Below are positions 8,403 through 16,602 of a DNA stretch of 64,000 bases, piece after piece. The stretch spans positions 21,038 through 85,037 of the forward strand of contig JBAZMA010000010.1 of assembly GCA_041649995.1 (NCBI GenBank). The letters run 5' to 3'. Origin of the DNA: JBAZMA01 sp041649995 (GTDB lineage: Bacteria > Omnitrophota > Gorgyraeia > Velamenicoccales > Velamenicoccaceae). The notes beneath the pieces are model-generated. The model did no database searches. It was given only the letters and a program-made list of their open reading frames with translations, and was not told where the DNA came from. The first letter of the stretch is position 1; each line of letters begins with the position of its first letter. The translations under genes were made by a program, and so were the position numbers.

Positions 8403-9410
8403 TTATAACGATCCCGTTTCGCGGACCGCTTTGAGAATTTCTTCTTTGGAAAGAAATTTTTTCGTCTTTTCCACCTGATGCACCAGCTCAACGATCCGGG
8501 TATTCATGACGGCCTCTATGCCGTTCAATTTGGCCTGATTGGCGAATTCCCCGTTAATAAAATCGATTTCCGAAGGCCGGCCCCTCTGGATGCTCTGCAG
8601 GATCGAGCCGTACAAAGGCTCTTTGCTCAGATGGACCATGATCGATGAAAAAACAGGCGCGGCCTGTTCGGCAGGCATAGAGGCCAGCCCTTTGAGCTTC
8701 TCGACGTCGAAATCCGGCATGCTGGCTAAGGGAATTTTAAGCTTTTCCAAAAGATCAAAACCTTCTTTCTGGAGCTTCAGGGCCAGGGCGCAGAGCTCGA
8801 GGTCCGCGTAGGTTTCCTGGATGCTTTTTCCCAAAAGCGCCGGAAGGGAATTCCCCGAATTCAAAAAGATCTTCGTCCATTTCATGGCCTGGATATTTTC
8901 CGCTTCCACGGCCGGAAAAGCTATTTTCAGGAACTCCACGACCTGTTTGACTTTGGCGTCATTGGGTCCAAACGGTCTTCCGATAAGCCAGTTGCCTTCG
9001 AAATTATGGACCAGGTTGTGATAAGGCTTGTAGGTGGCGCCGAACATGACGATGCTGGAAATGACGCGCTCCTCCCCCAGCATCATGGCCAGCAGCCGGT
9101 CGGCGCGAACGCCGTTCTGCGTCGAAAGGACATCCGCCTGCGCCAGATACACCCTGGACTTATCGACTGCGTCCCGGATATCCTGCGTTTTGACCGTTAT
9201 GATCGCCAGGTCCACCCGCTCTTCCAGGCGCGGCTTGACGTCCACATAGACCACCGATCGCCCGCGGATACCGTCAATGATAAACCCGCCCTGCTCCACG
9301 GCGTCTTTCTGTTCCTTGCGGCCCACGGCCACGACCGTCACGCCCTTGGCCTTCAGATAACAGGCCACGAGCCCTCCGATGGCGCCCAAACCGATCACCG
9401 CGACTTTCAT
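8403..9410 (-). CDS. Ketopantoate reductase-family (ApbA/PanE-like) oxidoreductase
   Basis: A 335-residue NADP-dependent reductase. The Rossmann motif VIGLGAIGG is at residues 4-12, RK at about 31-32 suggests NADP, and the conserved catalytic Lys appears in MKWTKIFLNSGNSLPAL. The C-terminal helical domain is present at full family length. Biosynthesis of pantothenate would need panB, panC and panD, none of which is here. A cluster-specific keto reduction is therefore more likely, but not proven. Its start overlaps the stop of the upstream SRPBCC gene by 4 nt (ATGA). Confidence 0.75.
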   Translation of the reverse strand: MKVAVIGLGAIGGLVACYLKAKGVTVVAVGRKEQKDAVEQGGFIIDGIRGRSVVYVDVKPRLEERVDLAIITVKTQDIRDAVDKSRVYLAQADVLSTQNGVRADRLLAMMLGEERVISSIVMFGATYKPYHNLVHNFEGNWLIGRPFGPNDAKVKQVVEFLKIAFPAVEAENIQAMKWTKIFLNSGNSLPALLGKSIQETYADLELCALALKLQKEGFDLLEKLKIPLASMPDFDVEKLKGLASMPAEQAAPVFSSIMVHLSKEPLYGSILQSIQRGRPSEIDFINGEFANQAKLNGIEAVMNTRIVELVHQVEKTKKFLSKEEILKAVRETGSL

Positions 9411-9847
9411 GCCTTCTCCATATAGCGCTTAAGCTGCCTTAAAATCTCTTCGATATTCTGATCGTGCAGCCGCCGGAAGACCAGCGCCCACAGGAGCTTA
9501 TTCAAGGCCCCTGCGATCTCGTAATGCATGACGTAGTCCACGCGGAAACCTTCCCCGACCGGCTCGCAATTGACCCGCTCATACCCGGAAAACATACCGT
9601 CCGAAAACACGCGGGAAATACCGGAAGCCGTGAGCTCGCTGACCTCAGCCCTCCACCGCGGGCCGCGCGGAAGAACGACCTTTTGGATATATTTTGTCCC
9701 CGGGGCAATCGCGCCCCCGGTGAGGCGCTCGAAACTCATCAAAGACTTCCGCGGCCACCAGGAAGCCTCTCCCCAGAGAACGATCTGCTCCACAAGGGCG
9801 CTGCGATCGCTGGTCTTGACCATAATGTCATGCCGGTTCTCGTCCAT
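9407..9847 (-). CDS. SRPBCC-superfamily protein, second cyclase-like
   Basis: The 146-residue protein has the START-like pattern: the first strand HDIMVKTSDRSAL, the WWP segment, alternating strands through VDYVMHYEI, and a long terminal helix (VFRRLHDQNIEEILRQLKRYMEKA) that would line a hydrophobic cavity. It is only distantly similar to the aromatase-like protein at 3346-3786. Two SRPBCC proteins in one type II cluster commonly act on successive ring closures, so a second cyclase or product-binding role is inferred. It is coupled to the reductase gene by an ATGA overlap. Confidence 0.6.
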   Translation of the reverse strand: MDENRHDIMVKTSDRSALVEQIVLWGEASWWPRKSLMSFERLTGGAIAPGTKYIQKVVLPRGPRWRAEVSELTASGISRVFSDGMFSGYERVNCEPVGEGFRVDYVMHYEIAGALNKLLWALVFRRLHDQNIEEILRQLKRYMEKA

Positions 9848-9852
9848 CCCCG

Positions 9853-10152
9853 TCAGGCCTTCGGACCCGCCCCGTTCTTCTGGGGCAGGTTATATTTTTT
9901 ATAATCAAAGCCCACATCGTCCAAAAGCTTGATCATCAACGAATAAAACTGCATGGGCACCTCGGAAAACATCGCTCTCATCAAATCGCCTTCCTCGACC
10001 ATGCGCGACCCGCGGTCCCTGGCATTGGACTCGGCCTTCTGGGTCGCGGTGACTTCCGTGACGTGACGGTGGAAAATCGGCATTTTGCCGAGCATCTTTT
10101 TGAAACGCTCCTCCGTGACCTTTTCCCAGCTCATGGTGAAATGATCAGACAT
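9853..10152 (-). CDS. Small protein resembling a PCP_red-type helical domain
   Basis: The 99-residue protein starts MSDHFTMSWEKVTEERF, contains PIFHRHVTEVTATQKAESNARDRG, and ends with a second amphipathic helix and a Lys/Asn-rich tail. The pattern W-x(6-8)-helix-P-x-F-x-R/H-x-V is reminiscent of the small C-terminal domain of light-independent protochlorophyllide reductase subunits (PCP_red). The match is weak and judged by eye. Its start overlaps the end of the radical-SAM gene by 8 nt, so the two are probably made together. It could be an accessory subunit of that enzyme. Confidence 0.45.
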   Translation of the reverse strand: MSDHFTMSWEKVTEERFKKMLGKMPIFHRHVTEVTATQKAESNARDRGSRMVEEGDLMRAMFSEVPMQFYSLMIKLLDDVGFDYKKYNLPQKNGAGPKA

Positions 10153-11614
10153 ACAGGTCTCCTTTGGTGGCGGCGGCCTCAAATTTGGAAATATTGGCCA
10201 TAAAATCCTTCACGCAGAGTTTGGCCAACTCGGAATAATTTCCGCTCATGATGCGATGGATCCTGTGCGGCCGCGAGAAAAATTCCCTCATGCACCAGGA
10301 CCCCAGGCGCCCGACCTCTTCCACAGACAAGTGCTTCGTCGGCACGACGGGGTGCTGAAAATCCCAGGCCTTCAGATCAATCTTTTTCGGGTCCAGCAGG
10401 CCCTCCTTCAACAGTTTTTTCCACAGCGGCGAGCCGGGCACGGGCGTGACGAACTGGAGCGCGAAAATATCGGGGTCCACTTCATCGGCGAAAGAAAAAC
10501 GCTTCTTAACGGCTTCCTCTGTATCATCCTCAAATCCCACCATAAAAGTCCCGATGGTCGCGATATTGTTTTTGCGCAGGGCGTCCACGGTCCTCTTGAT
10601 CTGCGAGACCGTCACCCCCTTGCCGATTTTGGACAATTCCGCGTCATCGCTGACCTCGATACCGACCAAACCCATAAACATCCCCGCCTTCTTCATGAGC
10701 GGGATCAGATCTTCCTGACGGGACCAGTCATCGGCGCGGCCCAGGATGACCCAGTTGATGGCAATTCCTCTTTCGATAATCCCGTTACAGACATCTCTGA
10801 CCATATCGTAGTTCACGTTAAAGGCATCGTCCTGGAAAACCACGGTCTTGACCCCGTATTTTTTGGTCAAGTCCTCCAGCTCCTGCACGATGCGGCCGGC
10901 CGAATGCGAACGCCAGGACACAAAGTCCTTGGGGGAACGCGGGTCATACTGGCTCCACTCATAGCAGAATGAACACCCCCCAGGACAGCCTCGGCTGGTA
11001 AATAACTCGCAGAAGTTCGTCCAGTAGGTATGGGCGACATATTTTTCCATGGGAAACAGGTCATAGGCCGGCAAGGGCAGGATATCGATATCCTTGATCA
11101 GGCCTCTGTGAGGGCCGGCGACAATCTGGGCCCCCTTTCGGGAGGCCAGGCCCGCGATCCCCGAATAATCGCCGTCCGGTTTGTCCAGCTGTTTCAAAAG
11201 CTCTTCCAGCGTCAATTCCGCTTCGCCGATCAAAACAAAATCTATGGCGGGATTCTCCTCAAGTGTTTCCTGGTAAAGGGCGGAATACCAGAGGCCGCCC
11301 ACGGCGACCTTGGTCTGCGGGCTCACTTTCTTGACGAGTTCGGCGGTCTTGTTGAAATGCCAGATCACGGCCAGCCCTCCGGTGGAATGAAGGATATCGC
11401 CGAAAACAACAAGGTCCGGCGCGAGGGCGCGCACCTTTTCCTGAATATCATCATAGGAAAGCTCCATGGCCCTGGCATCCAGAACAAAAGGCTCGGCCGC
11501 CTGCTTTTGGCGGACATAAGAGGCCAGCTGAGCGTAGAACTGATTCGGCGCCTTGATGACGCCATGCGTTGCCCAGCCTCCGATGGGAGGCATGATAAAT
11601 AATACTTTTTTCAT
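10145..11614 (-). CDS. B12-binding radical SAM enzyme
   Basis: A 489-residue class B-type radical SAM protein. Residues 1-150 form the Rossmann-like cobalamin-binding domain (KKVLFIMPPIGGW at the start; VVFGDILHSTGG; VLIGEAELTLEELL). Cys210, Cys214 and Cys217 of SRGCPGGCSFCYEW bind the 4Fe-4S cluster, and a TIM barrel follows. Family members perform methylation at unreactive carbons or oxidative ring closures (BchE, OxsB, P-methylases). Each turnover yields 5'-deoxyadenosine or SAH. This is notable because nucleoside-salvage-type enzymes are encoded directly upstream. Exact reaction unknown. Confidence 0.85.
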   Translation of the reverse strand: MKKVLFIMPPIGGWATHGVIKAPNQFYAQLASYVRQKQAAEPFVLDARAMELSYDDIQEKVRALAPDLVVFGDILHSTGGLAVIWHFNKTAELVKKVSPQTKVAVGGLWYSALYQETLEENPAIDFVLIGEAELTLEELLKQLDKPDGDYSGIAGLASRKGAQIVAGPHRGLIKDIDILPLPAYDLFPMEKYVAHTYWTNFCELFTSRGCPGGCSFCYEWSQYDPRSPKDFVSWRSHSAGRIVQELEDLTKKYGVKTVVFQDDAFNVNYDMVRDVCNGIIERGIAINWVILGRADDWSRQEDLIPLMKKAGMFMGLVGIEVSDDAELSKIGKGVTVSQIKRTVDALRKNNIATIGTFMVGFEDDTEEAVKKRFSFADEVDPDIFALQFVTPVPGSPLWKKLLKEGLLDPKKIDLKAWDFQHPVVPTKHLSVEEVGRLGSWCMREFFSRPHRIHRIMSGNYSELAKLCVKDFMANISKFEAAATKGDLYV

Positions 11615-11751
11615 AAATAGCTCCTATTGATTTTCCGAAGCCCGTTCGCCGGGACTGAATTGTTGAGAGGCTGGGACGTCCGCTCCTCCTGTCAATTCAT
11701 CTGCGCTTGGACATTGGACGAAAAAAAACGCAAAACCAGAAAAAACCGCAC

Positions 11752-13227
11752 TCAGACGTTGAACCAGGAGGCGACGAGCGTCTTGCCTCCGGGCGTCAGG
11801 TCCACATTCACATGCTTAACCTGGGTAAATTCGCACAGGCCTTCCCTGCCCAATTCCCTGCCGAAACCGCTCTGTTTATACCCTCCAAAAGGGGCCTCAT
11901 TGTAAAATCCGCCGAAGGTGTTCACCCAGACCGTGCCGCAGCGAAGGCGCCGCGCGATATCCGTGGCCTTCTGAATATCTCTTGTCCAGATCATGCCGGC
12001 CAGGCCATAGACCGTGTCGTTGGCAACGCGCACGGCCTCCTGCGCGTCCCGGACTTTGATCACGGACAGAACAGGCCCGAAGATCTCCTCGCGCGCGATC
12101 CGGGCGTCATTCTTCACATCGGAAAATATCGTGGGTTCCACATAATAACCGCGTTTGAGGCCGCCGGGAACGTTGCCGCCGCAAACAAGCCTGGCCTCTT
12201 TCCGGCCGATAGCCACATAGTCCAGGACGGTCTTTTTCTGACGCGCGCTGATCAAAGGACCGATGTCCGTGGAAGGGTCCATGGGATCGCCGACTTTGAG
12301 TTTTTTGGTCTTTTCAACGATCATCTCCAAAAAAGCGTCATAGATCTTTTCTTCAACAATAAGACGCGAACCGGCCACGCACATCTGCCCCTGGTTCATA
12401 AAGATGGCGCACAAAGAACCGTTCGCCGCTGTTTCCAGATCCGCGTCGGCCAGAACGATGTTCGGGGATTTTCCGCCCAGCTCCAAAGACAGCTTTTTGA
12501 TATTGGAAGAGGCGGCCTTCATCACGTGGCGGCCGACTTCACTGGAGCCGGTGAAAGAAATCATATCCACGCCCATGGAAGCGCTCAAATGCTCCCCCAG
12601 GACGCTGCCTTCTCCCGTAACAATATTCACCACTCCCGGCGGGAGTTCGGCTTTCTGCACGATTTTAGCCAGCTCCAGGCAGCTCAAAGACGCTTCCCGG
12701 GAAGGCTTAAGCACAATGGTATTGCCCAGAATAATGCTGGAGGCAATCTTCCAGGCGGCCATAAGAAACGGATAATTCCAGGGAATGATCGCCCCGACCA
12801 CGCCTACGGATTCTCTTAACGTATAGCTCATGGCGGGCGCGGGCACGCAGATGGTCTCCCCCTTGATCTCTCCGGCCGCGCCGGCAAAATATTCGTAGGC
12901 ATTGGCCGCGACGGGAATATCGATAAAAGTCGTCTGCTTGCCGGTTTTGCCCGTATCCTGCGTTTCTATCCGGGACAGCTCAAAGGCGTTTTCCCGTATG
13001 AGATGGGCGATACGCGTCAGATACTGGCCGCGCTCAGCCAGGGAAAGCCCGGGCCACTCGCCTTCGCTATAGGCCTGTCCGGCCGCGGCAATGGCCTTCT
13101 CCATATCAGCGACAGAGGCCTTGGGAAAAGAGGCGATCTTCTCTTCGGTGGCCGGATTCACGCTGTCCAAAACGGCCCCGTCTTTGGCGTCGTAAAATTT
13201 TCCGTTAATATACATTTGATACGTCAT
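11752..13227 (-). CDS. NAD(P)-dependent aldehyde dehydrogenase
   Basis: The 491-residue protein belongs to the ALDH superfamily. It has IPWNYPFLMAAWK near residue 150, SFTGSSEVG for the nucleotide site, the general base Glu in LELGGKSPN, and the catalytic Cys in NQGQMCVAGSR. The start at 13227 (MTYQMYINGKF) is the family start; the upstream ribosome site is weak. It oxidises an aldehyde to a carboxylate. Following the aldolase in the operon, the likely substrate is the small aldehyde released by that enzyme. Betaine-aldehyde-type ALDHs share the same motifs, so the substrate is inferred from context. Confidence 0.85.
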   Translation of the reverse strand: MTYQMYINGKFYDAKDGAVLDSVNPATEEKIASFPKASVADMEKAIAAAGQAYSEGEWPGLSLAERGQYLTRIAHLIRENAFELSRIETQDTGKTGKQTTFIDIPVAANAYEYFAGAAGEIKGETICVPAPAMSYTLRESVGVVGAIIPWNYPFLMAAWKIASSIILGNTIVLKPSREASLSCLELAKIVQKAELPPGVVNIVTGEGSVLGEHLSASMGVDMISFTGSSEVGRHVMKAASSNIKKLSLELGGKSPNIVLADADLETAANGSLCAIFMNQGQMCVAGSRLIVEEKIYDAFLEMIVEKTKKLKVGDPMDPSTDIGPLISARQKKTVLDYVAIGRKEARLVCGGNVPGGLKRGYYVEPTIFSDVKNDARIAREEIFGPVLSVIKVRDAQEAVRVANDTVYGLAGMIWTRDIQKATDIARRLRCGTVWVNTFGGFYNEAPFGGYKQSGFGRELGREGLCEFTQVKHVNVDLTPGGKTLVASWFNV

Positions 13228-13297
13228 GGTTTCTTCTTTCCGTGAGCAGTCCGCAGGCAACAGTAAAAAAAAATATAGGGATTTGCCTGCTGCCCTG

Positions 13298-14287
13298 TTA
13301 TTTCACAGGCGCGCAGGTCCACAGGTCGAACAGGCGGTTAAAAGGGACATACCAGCGCGAAATTTTGGCGAAGTCCCCTTTCAGCTTCAGTTTCTTCTGC
13401 GTTGTGGCGGCAAAAGGGTCCAGCTGACGCTTGAAAATAGCCCGCCAGTAATCCGCCTTGCCGGAAATAACGAATTCCGCTTCTGAGGCGTCCGTCACAA
13501 AATCCTTGATGCCTCCGCCGGAAAAATGGAAACAATACGCTGTCTGCGTCTCATCCAGGACCACAGCCAGCTTTGTTTCCAGATTTGTCTGCAGGGCCAG
13601 CTGCCGGAATTGAGCGTCATTGTTCACAAGCCGCACGATTTCGGAAATCTGCTGGGGGGAAAACAAATCATAGGTCGCCTGCGAAGCCTGTCCGGCCGTC
13701 GCGTCTTCAGACGCCTGGCTTGTCTGAGGACCGGCATAAAGGCCCTTGACACAGGCCACCTTCACCGCCTCTTCCAGGGTCTGGGCGAGAAAAAAAGCCT
13801 CTTTCAGGGTTTCACCTATGGCGACCACGCCATGATGCTTCAGGACGACGATATTGCTGTTTTTCAAAGCCTCGATGACAGGCGAAATATCCGTGATCGT
13901 GGGCGTTTTCTGATCTATCACAGGGACATCACCCAAGCTCAGGCGGGTTTCAAACGTGTCGAAGGAGATCGCGTCATGAGCGGCAAAATAACCGTTTGAG
14001 AACGTCGGATGGACATGGACGACGGCCCTGGCTTCCAGATTTTTGTAAACGCTCAGATGAAAGGGTTTTTCCGAGGAAGGAACAAAGCCTTTCTGCAAGG
14101 CGTTTCCCTCCATATCCATGGTGCAGACATCCTCATTCCGCAAATCCCCCAGGCACGTGCCGCGGCCTGTGATCAAAACGGTTTTCTCATCCAGCCGGAT
14201 GCTGAGATTGCCCGACAGCCCACCGCTCAGGTCTTTTTCCCAAATCCAGCGGCCGATTTTTTTAATGTCCTCGATCTTTGTCTGCAT
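13298..14287 (-). CDS. Class II aldolase fused to an SCP2-like domain
   Basis: Residues 1-190 form a zinc class II (fuculose-phosphate type) aldolase/adducin domain. It has SGGLSGNLSIR, the phosphate-side TGRGT, Glu in SSEKPFHLS, the zinc ligands in VHVHPTF, and the third His in LKHHGVVAIG. Residues about 205-329 add a domain that the usual 200-220-residue aldolases lack. It has the strand pattern of SCP2/sterol-carrier modules (FHFSGGGIKDF, FVISGKADYW, KKLKLKGDFAK). The expected reaction is cleavage of a 5-deoxyribulose-1-phosphate-like substrate to DHAP and a short aldehyde. It overlaps the next upstream gene by one base. Confidence 0.75.
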   Translation of the reverse strand: MQTKIEDIKKIGRWIWEKDLSGGLSGNLSIRLDEKTVLITGRGTCLGDLRNEDVCTMDMEGNALQKGFVPSSEKPFHLSVYKNLEARAVVHVHPTFSNGYFAAHDAISFDTFETRLSLGDVPVIDQKTPTITDISPVIEALKNSNIVVLKHHGVVAIGETLKEAFFLAQTLEEAVKVACVKGLYAGPQTSQASEDATAGQASQATYDLFSPQQISEIVRLVNNDAQFRQLALQTNLETKLAVVLDETQTAYCFHFSGGGIKDFVTDASEAEFVISGKADYWRAIFKRQLDPFAATTQKKLKLKGDFAKISRWYVPFNRLFDLWTCAPVK

Positions 14288-14763
14288 TATCCTTCCTTTT
14301 TGAAAGGTTCTACCGTCCTGTCGATCAAATCCAGAGGGATTTCTTCCAGCGCGGGAACATACGTCTTTATCTTTGCAGAAGCAACTTTTATCCCGCCGAT
14401 CTTCAACAGGCTCATCGAAACGGCGCTCGGCTGCTTAAGGGTCTTATGCAGAACGACGGGGATCCCGTGATGCCTGGCGCAGATGGCGGCAATCAGCGAT
14501 CCTGTCCTGCAGAGGGCGCGCGATCCCCTCACCTGAGCGCTGAAAATATGAACGCCGCTCACCAGCCCCCTCTCCATACAAAAGGCCATCATATTGTCGC
14601 AAATCACAACGGGCTTCACGCCTTTCTTCAGCAACTCGCCGGATACCTGCTTCATACCTTCCAGGCCCGGCCTCAACTCGGCCACAAAGGCCCGGGGGGC
14701 GTTGAATTTTGCGTAAAAAGATTCCGAAGGGCAGCCGAAAATCAGGGGGATCTTTTTTGTCAT
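14287..14763 (-). CDS. Degenerate eIF2B/MtnA-like C-terminal domain protein
   Basis: The 158-residue protein aligns with the C-terminal Rossmann-like half of the eIF-2B alpha/MtnA family. ELRPGLEGM corresponds to the ETRPxxxG motif, VICDNMMAF to the D-N motif, and HHGIPVVL to the final strand. The catalytic GADR/GSDR Asp is replaced (FSAQVRG), the NGDxxNKIGT loop is lost, and the N-terminal helical half is absent. It sits between the intact isomerase and the aldolase. Possible roles are a non-catalytic partner of the isomerase, a ligand sensor, or a decaying paralogue. The intact frame and tight spacing argue that it is expressed. Confidence 0.65.
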   Translation of the reverse strand: MTKKIPLIFGCPSESFYAKFNAPRAFVAELRPGLEGMKQVSGELLKKGVKPVVICDNMMAFCMERGLVSGVHIFSAQVRGSRALCRTGSLIAAICARHHGIPVVLHKTLKQPSAVSMSLLKIGGIKVASAKIKTYVPALEEIPLDLIDRTVEPFKKEG

Positions 14764-14779
14764 AGAATGTCCTTGCCGC

Positions 14780-15769
14780 CTATCCTTTCGTCATCTGTCC
14801 GTCTAAGGAAATATGTCTTGTCACAAATTCATGAGGAACCACGTCAAACCCCGGATAAAAAGCGGCCACGCCGCGTGGCGCCAGCCTCCGCCCCGCAAAA
14901 CTCAAGATCTCTTCGTCCTTACGGACTTCAATGGGAATATCCCGGCCTGAGGCCAGCTTTTTGGAAGACTGCGCCAGGCAGTAAAAAGGGACTTTAAAAT
15001 ACCTGGCCAGGAGAGCGATCTGAAACGTTCCGATCTTGTTGGCGAAATCACCGTTGGCAGCGGACCGGTCAGAACCTACGAGCACGCAGTCCACCTCTCC
15101 ATCGCTCATGACCTTGGCGACGGCGTTGTCCGGAATCAGGGTGACATCAAAACCCTCCCGGTCCAGTTCCCATGCGGTCAGGCGCGAACCCTGAAAGTAG
15201 GGGCGGGTTTCGGTGGCCAGAAACTTCACTCTTTTCTTATGCTGCCGGCAGAATTCGGCGACCAGGGGAAGCTCTCCGGACACGTTGCAATGGGTGAGGA
15301 TCGTATCGCCGTCCTTGATCAACGAGGCCGCCTCTTGCGCCCTCTGGTATCTTTTCGCGCGGATGCCTTTTTCCAGAAAGCCTTCCATGGCGCAAAGGAA
15401 GTCTTCGTAAAACCGGGGGCTCGAAGAAACCTTGCCGGCCAGTCCCAGGACCATGGACGTCACTTCTTCAAAAGGAAAAGTGGGCCTGCTCCTGTTAAAG
15501 GCCAGGGCGACACGCTTCAGAAGACGCATTTGGGCGTTCCTGGAAAGCCCCTTGGCCTTTCGCATCTCCAATATAAAGGTATAGCAAACCGTCAGAAACT
15601 GTCCGAAGGCCCGGGTTTTCATGTCCACAACCGCCCGGATGGCCTCCTGGTAACGCCGGACTTTCAGATAAGTCACCTGCCCGGGCACCTTTGTTTCATC
15701 CAGGATAAAAAGCGTCAGGCCTTTGAGCCGCGCGGGCCAGAACAAAACGGATTCTTTCATAATTTTCAA
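14780..15769 (-). CDS. MtnA-like sugar-1-phosphate isomerase (eIF2B alpha family)
   Basis: A 329-residue member of PF01008. The C-terminal half has ATETRPYFQGSRLTAWEL, IPDNAVAKVM and VLVGSDRSAANGDFANKIGT. THCNVSG carries the Cys of MtnA-type isomerases, and SDR supplies the acid/base Asp. It should convert an aldose-1-phosphate (5-methylthioribose-1-P or 5-deoxyribose-1-P like) to the 1-phospho-ketose. A TTG at 15769 lies 6 nt after AAGGG; the ATG at 15760 is an alternative start. Ribose-1,5-bisphosphate isomerases belong to the same family, so substrate choice rests on the neighbouring phosphorylase and aldolase. Confidence 0.75.
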   Translation of the reverse strand: MKIMKESVLFWPARLKGLTLFILDETKVPGQVTYLKVRRYQEAIRAVVDMKTRAFGQFLTVCYTFILEMRKAKGLSRNAQMRLLKRVALAFNRSRPTFPFEEVTSMVLGLAGKVSSSPRFYEDFLCAMEGFLEKGIRAKRYQRAQEAASLIKDGDTILTHCNVSGELPLVAEFCRQHKKRVKFLATETRPYFQGSRLTAWELDREGFDVTLIPDNAVAKVMSDGEVDCVLVGSDRSAANGDFANKIGTFQIALLARYFKVPFYCLAQSSKKLASGRDIPIEVRKDEEILSFAGRRLAPRGVAAFYPGFDVVPHEFVTRHISLDGQMTKG

Positions 15770-15779
15770 GATTTACCCT

Positions 15780-16529
15780 TCAACCCTTTGCCAGTTTCCT
15801 GACCGCGTCAAGGCAGACCTTGACCACTTTCGCCTCCGCTTCATAATAATCAGGATTGATGAATCCCACTTCCCCTGAAATCAGATTGTCGCTGACAGCC
15901 GAAATGGAAGCGGCCTTGACTTTGTTGACCTGGGCAATGGTCAAAAGAGCGCTGGAAACCATGTCCACGGCAATGGCACCTTCCTTTTTCACCTGCTCGA
16001 TCAAAGCGCGTGTTTCCATCAGAAGGGCGTCTGTTGTCCAGATCGCCCCTTTGCGCGTCTCCACGTTATTTTCCTTGGCCGCGGATTCCAGAACGTCCGT
16101 CAGGCCCGGATCCGCCTGCGTTTTAAAATCCTTATCCACGTAATAGGGCGTGACGCCATCCCCCCGCACAACACCGGTGGCCAGGACCACGTCCCCGATC
16201 TTGATCGTCTCATCCAGCGCGCCGCAGGAACCCGCGCGGATGATATATTCGACCTTGCCGGCGCAAAGGATCTCGGCGATGATCGCGGTGTCCGGCGAAA
16301 AACGGCCGCCGTTGCCCACGGCAATCTTGACGCCTTCGTAATAGCCCGTGTACATGGAATATTCAAAGAAAGAAAAGCTCTTGACCGGTTTTTCCAGATA
16401 CGCCAGGATGGCGTCGCGCCGCTCCGCCGTTCCGGGGATAATCGCGTATTTCCCAAAATCGCCCGGCTTGACCTGCACCATGTGCAGCAAATCCTGGCCT
16501 GTCAGATGGATATCTTTCTTCATTTGCAT
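15780..16529 (-). CDS. Nucleoside phosphorylase (PNP/UDP family 1)
   Basis: The 249-residue protein belongs to the NP-I family. It has YAIIPGTAERRD (phosphate-binding Arg region), the core IRAGSCGALDETIKIGDVV, VDMVSSALLTIA (the E/D-M-E-like ribose-binding position, here VDMVS), and ISAVSDNLISGE near the end with the catalytic Asp. It phosphorolyses a nucleoside to base and pentose-1-phosphate. It resembles hexameric uridine/purine phosphorylases, some of which accept 5'-deoxy- or 5'-methylthio-adenosine. With the isomerase and aldolase following at 10-20-nt spacing, a 5'-deoxynucleoside substrate is inferred. Confidence 0.8.
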   Translation of the reverse strand: MQMKKDIHLTGQDLLHMVQVKPGDFGKYAIIPGTAERRDAILAYLEKPVKSFSFFEYSMYTGYYEGVKIAVGNGGRFSPDTAIIAEILCAGKVEYIIRAGSCGALDETIKIGDVVLATGVVRGDGVTPYYVDKDFKTQADPGLTDVLESAAKENNVETRKGAIWTTDALLMETRALIEQVKKEGAIAVDMVSSALLTIAQVNKVKAASISAVSDNLISGEVGFINPDYYEAEAKVVKVCLDAVRKLAKG

Positions 16530-16602
16530 GATTGCTCCCCTTTTTAAAATAACAAATAGACCAAAATTGACCCGGAACCCTTTTTTAGGATCTTAAGATT
16601 TG

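Noticed and set aside
8403..9410. Housekeeping panE of pantothenate synthesis
   Set aside because: The family fits, but the gene is embedded and coupled within the polyketide cluster and no pan genes are near; kept as family-level call only.
11707..12819. 370-residue plus-strand frame
   Set aside because: It is antisense to the aldehyde dehydrogenase with clear catalytic motifs.
11752..16529. True fluorometabolite or chlorometabolite pathway
   Set aside because: Enzyme classes match downstream steps, but no SAM-dependent halogenase is present in the window, so halogenation is not claimed.
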